A stretch of 64,000 nt of DNA, from positions 186,001 through 250,000 of the forward strand of contig NZ_PRKW01000005.1 of assembly GCF_002927275.1 (NCBI RefSeq), given 5' to 3'. The DNA is from Arthrobacter pityocampae (GTDB lineage: Bacteria; Actinomycetota; Actinomycetes; Actinomycetales; Micrococcaceae). Under the pieces are notes generated by a model. The model was not told the origin of the DNA. It saw nothing but the letters and a program-made list of their open reading frames with translations, and searched no databases. This document shows positions 26,682 through 36,699 of this stretch, piece by piece. Numbering within the stretch: the first letter of the stretch is position 1; each line of letters opens with the position of its first letter. The translations under genes were made by a program, and so were the position numbers.

Positions 26682-28104
26682 TGTCCTGACCGCGCCCAGG
26701 TCGCGGCGCAACGTCGAGCTGCTCCTGCTCGTCCTCGCCCTGGCCGTCGCCATCAGTGCCAGCTACCTGGCGGGCATAGACCGCGAGGAGGCCTTCAGTG
26801 AGTTCTTCTGGACGCAGGGGCTGACCCTCACCCTCATGAGCCTGTTCCTGCATATCGTCCTGCGCGTCCGGGCGAAGTATGCCGATCCGCTCATCCTTCC
26901 GATCGTGGTGGCCCTGAACGGGCTGGGCCTGGCCATGATCCACCGGCTCGATCTGTCGGCCATGCAGTCCAACCCGGACTTCGCCCCCGTCGCGTCACAG
27001 CAAGTCATGTGGACGGCCGTCGCGATGGGCGCCGCCGCCGCGCTGCTGATCCTGCTGCGGGACCACCGGCTGCTGCGTCGGTTCACCTACATCTCGCTGA
27101 TCGTCAGCGCCGTCCTCCTCCTGCTGCCGCTGGCCCCGGCCCCGATCGGGCTGGAGATCAACGGGGCGCGGATCTGGATCTCGGTGGGGATCGGCACCTT
27201 CCAGCCGGGCGAGATCGCGAAGATCACCCTCGCCATCTTCTTCGCGGGGTATCTCTCGACGAACCGTGACCTCATCCTGCTGGCGGGCAAGAAGATCGGC
27301 CCGCTCCAGTTCCCCCGTTTCAGGGACCTCGCGCCCATGGCGGCCGCCTGGCTCGTGAGCATCGGCGTCCTGATCTTCCAGCGGGACCTCGGCTCGTCCA
27401 TCCTCTTCTTCGGCCTGTTCATGGTCATGATCTACGTGGCGACGAGCCGTGTCAGCTGGGTGCTGATCGGCCTGGCGATGATCGGCGTGGGCATCTTCGT
27501 GGCCCTCGAGCTGTTCAGCCACGTCGCCCTGCGGTTCGACTCCTGGCTCAACGCCTTCTCCCCGGACGTCTACGACCGCGTGCCGGGCGGCAGCCACCAG
27601 GTGGTGCAGGGCCTGTTCGGCCTGGCCAACGGCGGCCTCGCCGGCACGGGCCTCGGGGCGGGACGTCCCGACCTCGTCACGTACGCCAACAGCGACATGA
27701 TCATCGCAGCGCTGGGGGAGGAGCTGGGACTCATCGGCGTCGTCGCCGTCGTGATGCTCTACGTGCTCCTGGTCTCCCGGGGTATCCGGGCAGCCCTCGG
27801 CACGAAGGACGGGTTCGGCAAGCTCCTCGCCTGCGGCCTCTCCTTCACCATCGCCCTGCAGTGCTTCGTGGTCATCGGCGGCATCACGCGCCTGATCCCC
27901 CTCACGGGACTCACCACGCCGTTCATGTCGGCCGGCGGCTCGTCCCTGCTGGCGAACTGGCTCATCGTGGCCCTGATCCTGCTCATCTCCGAGACCGCAC
28001 GCCGCCCGGCTCCGACGACGCCCATGAAGGACTCGTTCCCCGCGGCCGTCGGAGTCAACGGCAAACCCATGAAGAAACGGACCACGAAGGTGGCTACCCG
28101 ATGA
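26674..28104 (+). CDS. rodA: RodA/FtsW-type SEDS peptidoglycan glycosyltransferase
   Basis: A 476-aa polytopic protein with about 10-12 transmembrane helices. SEDS proteins polymerise lipid II into glycan strands. The start at ATG 26674 lies inside the pstP stop region. The conserved SEDS parts are visible: [30 protein letters not shown] and GGSSLLANW. It pairs with the PbpA transpeptidase encoded directly downstream with an ATGA overlap, which favours RodA over FtsW. Confidence 0.93.
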   Translation: MSDVLTAPRSRRNVELLLLVLALAVAISASYLAGIDREEAFSEFFWTQGLTLTLMSLFLHIVLRVRAKYADPLILPIVVALNGLGLAMIHRLDLSAMQSNPDFAPVASQQVMWTAVAMGAAAALLILLRDHRLLRRFTYISLIVSAVLLLLPLAPAPIGLEINGARIWISVGIGTFQPGEIAKITLAIFFAGYLSTNRDLILLAGKKIGPLQFPRFRDLAPMAAAWLVSIGVLIFQRDLGSSILFFGLFMVMIYVATSRVSWVLIGLAMIGVGIFVALELFSHVALRFDSWLNAFSPDVYDRVPGGSHQVVQGLFGLANGGLAGTGLGAGRPDLVTYANSDMIIAALGEELGLIGVVAVVMLYVLLVSRGIRAALGTKDGFGKLLACGLSFTIALQCFVVIGGITRLIPLTGLTTPFMSAGGSSLLANWLIVALILLISETARRPAPTTPMKDSFPAAVGVNGKPMKKRTTKVATR

Positions 28105-29543
28105 ATCAGGCCATCCGCAGGGCGTGGGTCGTGGCGATCAGCATGTTCGCCCTCGTCCTCGGCTCCCTCACCTACGTGCAGTTCTTCCAGGCGCAGGAAC
28201 TCAAGGCCAACCCGTGGAACAGCCGGCAGCTGTACCAGGACTTCGGCCGGCAACGCGGGGCGATCATCGTGGACGGCCGCGCCATCGCCGAGTCCGTGCC
28301 CTCGAACGACCAGTTCAACTACCAGCGCGTGTACAACGAGCCGGAACTGTACGCGCACCTCAGCGGGTACTACTCGCTCTCCCTCGGCTCGTCCCAACTC
28401 GAGAAGGCGGAAGCGGAGATCCTGGCGGGGACCAGCAGTTCCCTGTTCTACGATCGCCTGGTGACCCTGTTCTCCGGCGTCGATCCGCAGGGTGCCTCCA
28501 TCGAGCTCACGATCGACCCGCAGATCCAGCAGCTCGCCTCCGATCTCATCCCCGACGGTCAGCGCGGCTCGATCGTGGTCATGGAACCCTCCACCGGCAA
28601 CATCCTCGCGATGGTCTCGAAGCCCTCCTACGACCCCAATCTCCTCTCGGGACACGACACGGCGGTCATCGCGGAGAACGCGGCGCTGCTCTCCGAGCAG
28701 CCGGGCCTGTCGATCTACTCGAACCCGGCCACCGAGTCCCTCGTCTCGCCCGGATCCGTCTTCAAGCTCATCGACGCCGCGGCCGCCCTGGAGTCCGGGG
28801 AGTACGACGCCGAGTCGGAGATCCCGAATCCTCCGGCCCTCGAATTCCCCGGACTCGACTACACCCTCCCGAACTACGTCACGGGCAACTGTGCGAGCAG
28901 GACGACGGCGGACCTCGAGTTCGCGCTGGAGCAGTCGTGCAACACGCCCTTTGCGCAGATCGCCCTGGACCTCGGCGAGGAGGCCATCGCGGAGCAGGCC
29001 GCGAAGTTCGGCTTCGGCGAGAGGATGACCATCCCCACCGACGTCGTCGCAAGTGTCTTCCCCTCGGACCTGTCCGCCGACCAGTTGGCGCAGTCCGCCG
29101 TCGGGCAGTTCGACACGCGCGTGACGCCCCTCCAGATGGCGATGGTCTCCGCGGCCATCGCGAACGACGGCCAGCAGATGAAGCCGCAGCTCGTGAAGTC
29201 CGTGCGCGCCGCGGACCTCGAACTCATCGACGAGCCCGAGCCGGAGTCGCTGCGCCAGTCGGTCAGCGGGGACACCGCGGACCAGCTCACGGAATGGATG
29301 GTCAACGTGGTGGACAACGGCACGGCGACGGGCGCCCAGGTGCCCGGTGTCCGGGTGGCCGGCAAGACAGGAACCGCCGAGGTCTCCGAGACCGGCGACA
29401 ACGCATGGTTCACGGGCTTCGCGCCCGCGGACGACCCCCAGGTAGCCCTTTCGATCGTGATGGAGAACGTGGACATCCCCACTGGTCAGCAGTTGACCTC
29501 ACCCAGTGCCAAGCGACTCATAGAGGCGGTGTTGAACAGATGA
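28101..29543 (+). CDS. pbpA: PbpA: class B penicillin-binding protein
   Basis: A 480-aa transpeptidase with one N-terminal membrane anchor (about 9-27) and a C-terminal transpeptidase domain from about 150. Active-site motifs are SPGSVFK (catalytic Ser), SCN and KTGTAE. It cross-links the strands made by RodA. It starts at ATG 28101 over the rodA stop and ends over the pknA start, so translation of the three genes is coupled. Confidence 0.94.
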   Translation: MNQAIRRAWVVAISMFALVLGSLTYVQFFQAQELKANPWNSRQLYQDFGRQRGAIIVDGRAIAESVPSNDQFNYQRVYNEPELYAHLSGYYSLSLGSSQLEKAEAEILAGTSSSLFYDRLVTLFSGVDPQGASIELTIDPQIQQLASDLIPDGQRGSIVVMEPSTGNILAMVSKPSYDPNLLSGHDTAVIAENAALLSEQPGLSIYSNPATESLVSPGSVFKLIDAAAALESGEYDAESEIPNPPALEFPGLDYTLPNYVTGNCASRTTADLEFALEQSCNTPFAQIALDLGEEAIAEQAAKFGFGERMTIPTDVVASVFPSDLSADQLAQSAVGQFDTRVTPLQMAMVSAAIANDGQQMKPQLVKSVRAADLELIDEPEPESLRQSVSGDTADQLTEWMVNVVDNGTATGAQVPGVRVAGKTGTAEVSETGDNAWFTGFAPADDPQVALSIVMENVDIPTGQQLTSPSAKRLIEAVLNR

Positions 29544-31405
29544 GGCCCACGTCAGGCATCACCCTGGGCGGCAGGTTCGAACTGACCGAGCGGATCGCCA
29601 TCGGCGGGATGGGCGAGGTGTGGAAGGCCCGCGACCAGATCCTCGGGCGCGTCGTCGCGATCAAGATCCTCAAGGAGGAGTACTCGGGTGATCCCGCGTT
29701 CCTCAACCGCTTCCGGGCCGAGGCACGCCATACGGCGCTGCTGAACCACGAGGGCATCGCGAACGTCTTCGACTACGGCGAGGAAGGCGGATCCGCGTAC
29801 CTCGTGATGGAGCTCGTGCCCGGGCAGCCACTCTCGGCCGTCATCGAGAAGGAGCAGGTCCTCTCCCCCGACCGCACGCTCTCGATCATCGGGCAGACCG
29901 CCACGGCCCTCGCCGTCGCGCACCGCCAGGGTCTGGTGCACCGCGACGTGAAGCCGGGCAACATCCTCGTGATGCCGGACAGCCGCGTCAAGATCACGGA
30001 CTTCGGCATCGCCCGGCTGGCCGACCAGGTGCCGCTGACCGCGACCGGGCAGGTCATGGGGACGGCGCAGTACCTCGCGCCGGAGCAGGCGACCGGCCAG
30101 CCGGCCACCGGCTCGTCCGACATCTACGCCCTCGGCGTGATCGGGTACGAACTGCTGGCCGGACGGCGCCCGTTCTCCGGCGAGTCGCAGATCGCGATCG
30201 CCCTCGCGCAGGTCAACGACGCCCCGCCCCCGCTCCCGCAGTCCATCCCGCGTCCGGTCCGGGGGCTCATCGGCTCCATGCTGGCCAAGGATCCCGCGGA
30301 GCGGCCCCGCGACGCCGAATCCCTCGCGCGCGCCGTCGACGCCATCCGCGCCGGTGACCTCCGCGCCGCCGAGGCGGCCGTCCCTGGCCTGCTGTCCTTC
30401 GCCGCGGATTCGGACAGCGCGACCGCGGCGATCCCGCGTCAGGACACGCAGGCGACGACGATGGTGCCCGCACCGTCGACGTCGGCGCTGCCCACGGTCG
30501 CCGCACCCGCTGCGGCCGGTGCGGCAGCCGGGATCGCGGCATCGCGGAACTGGTCGGACGACGACCTCGATACGCCCGCGCCGGCCGGACCGGTCCGCGC
30601 GGAGGACGACAACCGCCGGAGCCCCTGGCTGATCCCGCTGATCGTGCTTCTCCTGCTGGCCCTCGGCGCCATCGCCTTCCTGGTCCTGCAGCCGCTGCTG
30701 AGCGGTAGCGCGGACCCTGCGCCGGCGCAGACGAGCGCGTCCACGAGCCCGGCGCCGACGACGTCCCGCGCGCCCTCGCCGTCGCCCACGACGCCCTCGC
30801 CCACCCCGTCCCCGAGCACAACGGCGGCCGACGAGGTGGTCATCACCCCGAGCCAGTACCTCGGCCGGCCCGAGGCGGAGGTGTCGGCGGAACTCGGCGG
30901 CCTCGGCTTCCGGGTCGAGTCCGAGCGGGAGTCGTCCGCCGAGTACGCCGAAGGACTCGTGATCGACGTCGCTCCGGTGGGTGCACTGAGCCCGGGGGAG
31001 ACCATCACGCTCACCGTCTCGTCGGGACCGGAGCAGGTCACCATTCCGGCCGGTCTGCAGGGGCGCACCGAGACCGAGGTCCAGGCCTCCCTCGTGGATC
31101 TCGGCCTGCGGCCGGTGAACGCCGGCAGCGAGGAATCGGCAGAACCCGAGGGGACGGTCCTGCGAACGGACCCCGGGCCCGGCGCCGAGGTGGCGGCCGG
31201 CAGCCAAGTGAGCTACATCGTCTCCTCCGGCCCTCCTCCGACGCAGGCGCCCACGACCCCGGCTCCGACAACCGAGGCGCCGACACCCGAGGCGCCCGCG
31301 ACCCAGACACCCGCGACCCAGGCGGCAGCACCGCCGCCGACACAGGTGGCGCGGCAGGCGCTCACGACGCCGACTCCGACGCCGACAGCCACGTCCGGGC
31401 CGTGA
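29540..31405 (+). CDS. pknA: Ser/Thr protein kinase PknA-type, with two PASTA domains
   Basis: A 621-aa membrane kinase. The kinase domain (about 12-270) has IGGMGEVW, catalytic Lys42, HRDVKPGN (Asp136) and DFG at 154-156. A transmembrane helix (about 361-383) leads to two extracellular PASTA repeats (about 433-497 and 498-562) and a Thr/Pro/Ala-rich tail. PASTA domains bind peptidoglycan fragments or lipid II. Mycobacterial PknA lacks PASTA repeats, so their presence is notable. The start is ATG 29540, overlapping the pbpA stop. Confidence 0.92.
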   Translation: MRPTSGITLGGRFELTERIAIGGMGEVWKARDQILGRVVAIKILKEEYSGDPAFLNRFRAEARHTALLNHEGIANVFDYGEEGGSAYLVMELVPGQPLSAVIEKEQVLSPDRTLSIIGQTATALAVAHRQGLVHRDVKPGNILVMPDSRVKITDFGIARLADQVPLTATGQVMGTAQYLAPEQATGQPATGSSDIYALGVIGYELLAGRRPFSGESQIAIALAQVNDAPPPLPQSIPRPVRGLIGSMLAKDPAERPRDAESLARAVDAIRAGDLRAAEAAVPGLLSFAADSDSATAAIPRQDTQATTMVPAPSTSALPTVAAPAAAGAAAGIAASRNWSDDDLDTPAPAGPVRAEDDNRRSPWLIPLIVLLLLALGAIAFLVLQPLLSGSADPAPAQTSASTSPAPTTSRAPSPSPTTPSPTPSPSTTAADEVVITPSQYLGRPEAEVSAELGGLGFRVESERESSAEYAEGLVIDVAPVGALSPGETITLTVSSGPEQVTIPAGLQGRTETEVQASLVDLGLRPVNAGSEESAEPEGTVLRTDPGPGAEVAAGSQVSYIVSSGPPPTQAPTTPAPTTEAPTPEAPATQTPATQAAAPPPTQVARQALTTPTPTPTATSGP

Positions 31406-31439
31406 TCGGCAACCCGAGACGGCGCGGGAAGGATGCGAC

Positions 31440-33488
31440 GTGACAACCACCGAGCGCATCCTGAACGGGCGCTACGAGGTTCGTGAGCTGATCGGCCGCG
31501 GCGGCATGGCCGACGTGTACCGCGGCGTCGACCTCCGTCTCGGCCGTTCGGTCGCCATCAAGGTGCTGCGCGCCGACCTGGCGCGGGATCCGCTCTTCCA
31601 GGCGAGATTCCGGCGGGAAGCCCAGGCCGTGGCCGGGCTCAACAACCCGAACATCGTGGCGGTGTACGACACGGGCGAGGAGGATATCCCCGACCGGCCG
31701 CAGCACGAGGTGCGGGTCCCGTTCATCGTGATGGAGTACGTGGAGGGGTTCACCCTCCGCGACCACGTCAAAGCCGGCGACCTCACCCCCGAGGACAGCG
31801 TCACCTACCTCGCGGGTGTCCTCGGTGCCCTCGAGTACAGCCATCGGGCGGGCATCATCCACCGTGACATCAAACCCGCCAACGTGATGATCACACCCGC
31901 CGGTGCCGTCAAGGTGATGGATTTCGGCATCGCCCGCGCCATCGCCGACTCACAGGCCACCATGACTCAGACGCAGGCCGTGCTGGGGACCGCACAGTAC
32001 CTCTCACCCGAGCAGGCCCGCGGCGAATCCGTCGACGCACGGAGCGACCTGTACTCGGCGGGCTGCCTGCTGTTCGAGCTGCTCACCGGCCGGCCACCCT
32101 TCATCGGTGACAGCCCTGTCTCGGTCGCCTACCAGCACGTGCGCGAAGCACCCCCTGTCGCGAGCAGCCTCAACCCCGATGTGACACCGGCGCTCGACTC
32201 CGTGCTCGCCAGGGCGCTGCAGAAGGACCGCGAGCACCGGTTCGAGGACGCGGGCGCCTTCCGGAGGGCGCTGCTCGACGCCGGACGCGGCGTGGTGCAC
32301 GCTGCGTCGGTGAGTGACGCCACCGAGGCGATCGATGTCACGGCGTCACAGCCATACCCCGCAGGCGTCGGACCGGTCATGGACGCGACGGCGTCCGGCG
32401 GACCGGACACGCGCGCCATGGACCGGGTCGTGGGCGACCAGCCGGACCCGGACCACCCACCCGAGGACCCCGACGACCGACTTGATGTCCTGCAGGACAG
32501 GAGCGAACGGGACGAGCAGGACGAACGGCGGCGCCGGGCCTCCCGGGCGGCATGGATCACCGTGTTCTTCGTCGCGGTGCTGATCGTGCTCACAGCCGGC
32601 TACTTCGTCGTCGACTCCGTGAACAGCCGGGCCGTCGAGGACGTGGCGACGGTGGAGGTTCCCGACCTCGTCGGCATGCCGGAAGCCGAGGCGAGGAACG
32701 CCATCGTGGATGCGGGCCTCATTCCCTCCACGGACGAGGAGTTCAACGCGTCCGTGGATGCCGGGGACGTCATCGCGTCGGACCCGTCGGCGGGTGCGGC
32801 GGTGGAACCGGATTCCCGGGTGAACATCACGGTCTCGCGGGGCCCGGCCAATGTGGTGCTGCCCGAATCCCTCGCCGGCCTCACGGAGTCCTCGGCGCGG
32901 GATGCGCTCGAGGACCTGCGGCTGAAGGGCGGCGACGTGACCGAGGAGAACAGCGCCACCGTCGCGCAGGGGCGTGTCATCACCACGAGGCCGCAGGCCG
33001 GACAGTCCGTGCCGGTCGGCAGCGCGGTGGACCTCGTGCTCTCCAGCGGCAGGGTGACGGTCCCCCTCCTCACGGAACTCACGGTCGAGCAGGCGCGGGC
33101 CCTGCTCGAGGATCCGGCGGTACAGCTGCCCTTCCGTGTCCTCGAGGTGGAGAACAGTGTCGTCCGGCCCGGGATCATCACGGCGCAGTCGGAGCCGGCG
33201 CAGTCCGAGATAGCCCAGGGGACGGAGATCGTCCTCACCGTGGCGAAGGCGCCGGCCGCACCCAGCCCGAAGCCCACCCCGGAGCCGACCGAGGACCCGA
33301 CGCAGGAACCGAGCGAGGAACCCTCCCAGGAACCGACCGACGAACCCTCCCAAGAGCCGACCGACGAACCGACGGACGAACCGGCCGAGGAACCCACCGA
33401 GGAACCCTCCGAGGAATCGACCGACGAACCGACCGACCGACCGACCGGGGAGCAGTCGGAGCCGCGGCCCACGGAGGGCGACGACTAG
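31440..33488 (+). CDS. pknB: Ser/Thr protein kinase PknB with three PASTA domains
   Basis: A 682-aa membrane kinase from GTG 31440. The kinase domain (about 12-275) has GRGGMADVY, Lys41, HRDIKPAN (Asp143), DFG at 161-163 and the activation-loop threonines in SQATMTQTQAVLGTAQYL. A transmembrane helix (about 370-394) is followed by three PASTA repeats (about 404-607), then a 75-residue tail built from EPTDEP and EPSQEP units. It controls cell-wall growth and division, probably phosphorylating FhaA partners and RodA-complex proteins. Confidence 0.94.
   Translation: MTTTERILNGRYEVRELIGRGGMADVYRGVDLRLGRSVAIKVLRADLARDPLFQARFRREAQAVAGLNNPNIVAVYDTGEEDIPDRPQHEVRVPFIVMEYVEGFTLRDHVKAGDLTPEDSVTYLAGVLGALEYSHRAGIIHRDIKPANVMITPAGAVKVMDFGIARAIADSQATMTQTQAVLGTAQYLSPEQARGESVDARSDLYSAGCLLFELLTGRPPFIGDSPVSVAYQHVREAPPVASSLNPDVTPALDSVLARALQKDREHRFEDAGAFRRALLDAGRGVVHAASVSDATEAIDVTASQPYPAGVGPVMDATASGGPDTRAMDRVVGDQPDPDHPPEDPDDRLDVLQDRSERDEQDERRRRASRAAWITVFFVAVLIVLTAGYFVVDSVNSRAVEDVATVEVPDLVGMPEAEARNAIVDAGLIPSTDEEFNASVDAGDVIASDPSAGAAVEPDSRVNITVSRGPANVVLPESLAGLTESSARDALEDLRLKGGDVTEENSATVAQGRVITTRPQAGQSVPVGSAVDLVLSSGRVTVPLLTELTVEQARALLEDPAVQLPFRVLEVENSVVRPGIITAQSEPAQSEIAQGTEIVLTVAKAPAAPSPKPTPEPTEDPTQEPSEEPSQEPTDEPSQEPTDEPTDEPAEEPTEEPSEESTDEPTDRPTGEQSEPRPTEGDD
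33270..33460 (+). repeat. Imperfect short repeats encoding the PknB Pro/Thr/Glu tail
   Basis: Units such as GACCGACGAACC and GAGGAACCCTCC recur in several slightly different copies, encoding about fifteen EP-S/T units. Such tails are length-variable and probably span the cell wall. Confidence 0.7.
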
Positions 33489-33496
33489 CAGGACGA

Positions 33497-34141
33497 CTAG
33501 CGGGCGATGAGCGGGCTGAGTCCTTCGGACAGGGCCGCTGCACCGTCGAGGCCCAGGGACTCGAGCCAGTTGCCGAGCATCCGGTACCCGCCCTCGGTCA
33601 GGACCGATTCGGGGTGGAACTGGACGCCGCACAACGGCGCACTCCGGTGTTCGAGGCCCATGATGATGCCACTGGCCGTGCGCGCTGTGACCGTGAGCTC
33701 GGCCGGAACGTCGTCGCTGACGGCCGCGAGCGAGTGGTAGCGCGTCGCCGTCACCGGCGAGGGGAGCCCCGCGAACACGCTGGTGGCGTCGTGTTCCACG
33801 AGGGAGGTCTTGCCGTGCATCAGTTCGGGCGCGTGGGTGACGGTCCCGCCGTAGGCCTCGGCGAGTGCCTGGTGGCCGAGGCAGACCCCGAGCATGGGCT
33901 TGGCGTTCTCGCCGCACCACCGGATCAGGTCGACGCACACGCCCGCGTCCGCGGGTGTACCCGGGCCGGGCGAGATCAGGACGCCGTCGCGGGAGGCCGC
34001 CATCTCCTGCACTTCGGCGAGCGTGAGGTCGTCGTTGCGGACCACGGTCGTCTCGGCACCGAGTTCCTGCAGGTAGCCGACCAGCGTGTAGACGAAGCTG
34101 TCGTAGTTGTCGACGACGAGGATTCTGGTGGTGTCAGCCAT
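33497..34141 (-). CDS. Aminodeoxychorismate/anthranilate synthase glutamine amidotransferase subunit
   Basis: A 214-aa class I glutamine amidotransferase with the nucleophile in GVCLGHQ and the catalytic His-Glu in QFHPES, plus ISPGPGTP of the oxyanion loop. It supplies ammonia to chorismate for p-aminobenzoate (folate) or anthranilate (tryptophan). In actinobacteria this gene next to pknB is usually called trpG or pabA; the component I partner is not here. It is convergent with pknB and follows the 53-aa gene by 3 bp. Confidence 0.9.
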   Translation of the reverse strand: MADTTRILVVDNYDSFVYTLVGYLQELGAETTVVRNDDLTLAEVQEMAASRDGVLISPGPGTPADAGVCVDLIRWCGENAKPMLGVCLGHQALAEAYGGTVTHAPELMHGKTSLVEHDATSVFAGLPSPVTATRYHSLAAVSDDVPAELTVTARTASGIIMGLEHRSAPLCGVQFHPESVLTEGGYRMLGNWLESLGLDGAAALSEGLSPLIAR

Positions 34142-34144
34142 GAG

Positions 34145-34306
34145 CTAGGGGGAGCCAATCGTTGAATCGGTGAGCGGGTTGAACTGGGAGACCCAGGGAA
34201 ACACGAAGAGCATCAGCACCGCGACGCACCCGAGGGCCAGGAGCAGGGAGAGGATGATGCGCAGCCACCGCGGTCCCGGGAGGGAACGGAAGATCCATCC
34301 GTACAT
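34145..34306 (-). CDS. Small single-helix membrane protein, 53 aa
   Basis: The frame from ATG 34306 to TAG 34145 encodes MYGWIFRSLPGPRWL followed by a hydrophobic helix (about 15-38) and VSQFNPLTDSTIGSP. It sits 5 bp after the sortase stop and 3 bp before trpG, so it is part of that operon. The basic N-terminus suggests it stays inside with the short tail outside. I know no function; the sortase neighbour suggests a cell-envelope role. Confidence 0.7.
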   Translation of the reverse strand: MYGWIFRSLPGPRWLRIILSLLLALGCVAVLMLFVFPWVSQFNPLTDSTIGSP

Positions 34307-34311
34307 GATGC

Positions 34312-35127
34312 CTATCCCTGTCCTGCCGCGCGGGCTACCTGCTCTGCGATCTCGGACGGGGGCCCGGCGTCCGAGGGACGCCAGGACTCCAGCGCCGAGT
34401 AAGCAATAATACGCTCCTGCGCACCGAATCTCGGATTGCAGCTCGTCAGGGTGAGGATCCGGTCCACGGGCTCCGCCCCGGGGTCCGTGGGGACCGGGGC
34501 GAGTACGTCCGCGCGCTCGGGCAGCACGATCTCCGTGTTGCGGAAGACGTACGTGTAGTAGCCCTCCCGGGTCTGGACGTAGATCCTGTCGCCCGGTACC
34601 AGCGTGTGGATCTGGTCGAGGACCTGCCCGTGGGTCTGGCGGTGCCCGGCGAGGGCGAAGTTCCCGACGGCACCCGGGGCGCCCGTCCTGGGATAGTGCC
34701 CCAGCCCGAGGTTGTCGAGGACGTCGGAACCCACGCCCGAGGTGACCGGTCGCGAATAGTCCTCGCCGAAGCGGGGGATGTAGACGGCGGCGAACGTCCC
34801 GGTGAGGTCAACCTGTGGGAGGACTGCAGGGGCACCGAAATCCTCGGGGGTGGTCGGGCTCTCGCCCTGCGCCGGGGGCGCGGGGACCTCCACGATGGAG
34901 GGCGCCTCGGAGAAGAATTCCTCGAGCGCCTGCTCCTGCCGGATCCCGGAGTCGATGTTGGTCCACCAGAGTTCCCAGCCCACGAACAGCAGGAGGATCA
35001 CCCCCGCGGTGATCAGCAGTTCGCCGAGCACCTGGGCCACCAGCTGGAACGGCGTCCGACGGCGGCGCCCGGGACGCTCCCCGCCCTCAGGGAGGCGCGG
35101 TCCGGCGTCGACGACTGACCTGGCCAC
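34312..35127 (-). CDS. Class E sortase
   Basis: A 271-aa membrane-anchored transpeptidase with a basic N-terminus, a transmembrane helix (about 34-52) and a sortase domain (about 105-250). The catalytic His is in FALAGHRQTHG, the Cys in TLTSCNPRFG and an Arg follows shortly after. Class E sortases attach proteins bearing LAXTG-type signals to the cell wall. No substrate with such a signal is seen in the window, so it is probably the general housekeeping sortase. Confidence 0.9.
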   Translation of the reverse strand: MARSVVDAGPRLPEGGERPGRRRRTPFQLVAQVLGELLITAGVILLLFVGWELWWTNIDSGIRQEQALEEFFSEAPSIVEVPAPPAQGESPTTPEDFGAPAVLPQVDLTGTFAAVYIPRFGEDYSRPVTSGVGSDVLDNLGLGHYPRTGAPGAVGNFALAGHRQTHGQVLDQIHTLVPGDRIYVQTREGYYTYVFRNTEIVLPERADVLAPVPTDPGAEPVDRILTLTSCNPRFGAQERIIAYSALESWRPSDAGPPSEIAEQVARAAGQG

Positions 35128-35305
35128 TGCCGCTCCTGCCCTGGGGTTGCACGGGTATCGGACGGTTCTTGGCTAGAATCATGGGGATAACCGGGCCGCC
35201 GGACGTTGTTCTCCTTCAGGATAGCCTGCGGGTCTGGGCGCTCGACGGCGGCCGGTACGACCACCGGCGCGGCTGATCACAGCCGCGCCCAGCCGAGGAG
35301 AAACC

Positions 35306-35554
35306 GTGCCCGAGTCCAAGCCCCGCAAGAGAGCCAGGTCCGCCGCTCCCGCCGTGAAGTCCTCGCAGCCGAAGCCGAACCCCGCCTGGTACAAGCCCGT
35401 CATGTTCGGCCTGATGATCATCGGGCTGCTGTGGATCATCACCTTCTACATCTCGGAGTCCCGCTTCCCGGTCGAGGCATGGGGTTCCTGGAACATCCTG
35501 GCCGGATTCGGGATCGCGATCGTCGGGTTCCTCATGACGACGCGCTGGCGCTAG
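35306..35554 (+). CDS. crgA: CrgA: cell division protein
   Basis: An 82-aa protein with a basic N-terminus and two transmembrane helices (about 31-51 and 62-78), typical of CrgA in length and layout, including NPAWYKP before the first helix and a TTRWR end. CrgA helps place the septal machinery and interacts with FtsZ and class B PBPs. The start is GTG 35306 behind a GAGGAG ribosome-binding site. It is divergent from the sortase gene. Confidence 0.92.
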   Translation: MPESKPRKRARSAAPAVKSSQPKPNPAWYKPVMFGLMIIGLLWIITFYISESRFPVEAWGSWNILAGFGIAIVGFLMTTRWR

Positions 35555-35626
35555 GCGGACGGTCGAGCGTGCCCACGCCGTCCTGTGCGAGGCGTTTTCC
35601 CCGCTGTACACACGCTGTGCAGAAAG

Positions 35627-35801
35627 TTATCCACAGATGTGTACAGACTTGTTGATGATCCACGGGAACGCTCGAAATCCCGGGGTAGCGCTTATCCACA
35701 GCTGTGGAATTACATGTGTGTAAGTTATCCCCCCTGTGGATAAAGGGTGTGGACAACGCAGGGAAGGCCGGTGCCTACGCACCGGCCTTCCCTGTGGATG
35801 T
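35627..35801. other. Cluster of DnaA boxes between convergent genes
   Basis: Perfect boxes TTATCCACA lie at 35627-35635 and 35692-35700, and TGTGGATAA at 35735-35743. TGTGGACAA (one mismatch) lies at 35748-35756. Weaker matches are at 35703-35711, 35725-35733 and 35793-35801. Neither flanking gene has its promoter here, so a replication-linked role is more likely than gene control. Confidence 0.7.
35761..35792. terminator. Bidirectional terminator between crgA and rhomboid
   Basis: GGGAAGGCCGGTGC and GCACCGGCCTTCCC form a perfect 14-bp stem with a CTAC loop between two convergent genes. Confidence 0.8.
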
Positions 35802-35818
35802 TCCGTCGAAGCGCCCCG

Positions 35819-36694
35819 CTAGAACGGCAGGAGCGAGACTCCCAGCAGGGTCAGCAGGACGAGGAGGACGACGACGGCGCCGAGCCCCAGCCATTGGAGT
35901 TGTGCCTGCCGGGGGCCGCGGGGCACATAGGCGATCACTGCAGCGCACGCAGCACCGGCCACGAGCCCGCCCAGGTGGGCCTGCCAGGCGATCGACGGCA
36001 CGAAGAATCCCAGTGCCGCGTTGATCGCGATCAGGACCACGATCTGCCGGACGTCCCCTCCCCGCTTCCGCTGGACGATGAAGAGGGCTCCGAACAATCC
36101 GAAGACCGCGCCGGAAGCGCCGACGACGCCCTGACCGGGGCTGCCGGACAGCAGCAGGACGCCGACCGAGCCGCCGAGGGCCGAGATCAGGTACAGGGCG
36201 AGGAACCTCGCCCGTCCCAGCGCAGGTTCCAGCACCTTCCCCAGGATGAACAGCGCATACATGTTGAAGGCGATGTGCAGGTAGGAGGTCGGCGAGTGGA
36301 GGAACGCCGCCGTCAGCATGCGCCAGGGCTCGGCCGGAACCACCCCCTCCACGCCGGCGGTGAAGACCGGCGCGTAGATGAAGGCGTTGGTGACCCCGGG
36401 CAGCACCAGCTGCAACAGGAAGAGCACCCCGCAGATGCCCATCAGCGTGTAGGTCACCACGCAGGTACCCCCGCGCACGACGCCGCCGAACGCGTTCCGG
36501 TGGACCGGAGCGTTCGCGGCCTGCTCGCGTACACAGTCCACGCACTGGAACCCGACCGCGGCGGGCCTCTGGCACTCGGGGCACGCCGGCCGGCCGCACC
36601 GCTGGCATCTCACATAGCTGATGCGATCGGGATGCCGCGGGCAGACCGGGGCCGCTTGGCCGCCGGCGTCGGGCGCGGGGACACCGTAGGACAT
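35819..36694 (-). CDS. Rhomboid family intramembrane serine protease with N-terminal zinc ribbon
   Basis: A 291-aa membrane protease. Residues about 18-60 hold a cysteine-rich metal-binding module (CPRHPDRISYVRCQRCGRPA, then CPECQ and CVDC). Six to seven helices follow, with the catalytic serine in GASGAVFGLFG and the catalytic histidine in AHLGGLVAG. It cleaves membrane proteins within the bilayer; the substrate is unknown. It sits 5 bp downstream of ppiA. Confidence 0.92.
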   Translation of the reverse strand: MSYGVPAPDAGGQAAPVCPRHPDRISYVRCQRCGRPACPECQRPAAVGFQCVDCVREQAANAPVHRNAFGGVVRGGTCVVTYTLMGICGVLFLLQLVLPGVTNAFIYAPVFTAGVEGVVPAEPWRMLTAAFLHSPTSYLHIAFNMYALFILGKVLEPALGRARFLALYLISALGGSVGVLLLSGSPGQGVVGASGAVFGLFGALFIVQRKRGGDVRQIVVLIAINAALGFFVPSIAWQAHLGGLVAGAACAAVIAYVPRGPRQAQLQWLGLGAVVVLLVLLTLLGVSLLPF

Positions 36695-36699
36695 CTGGG

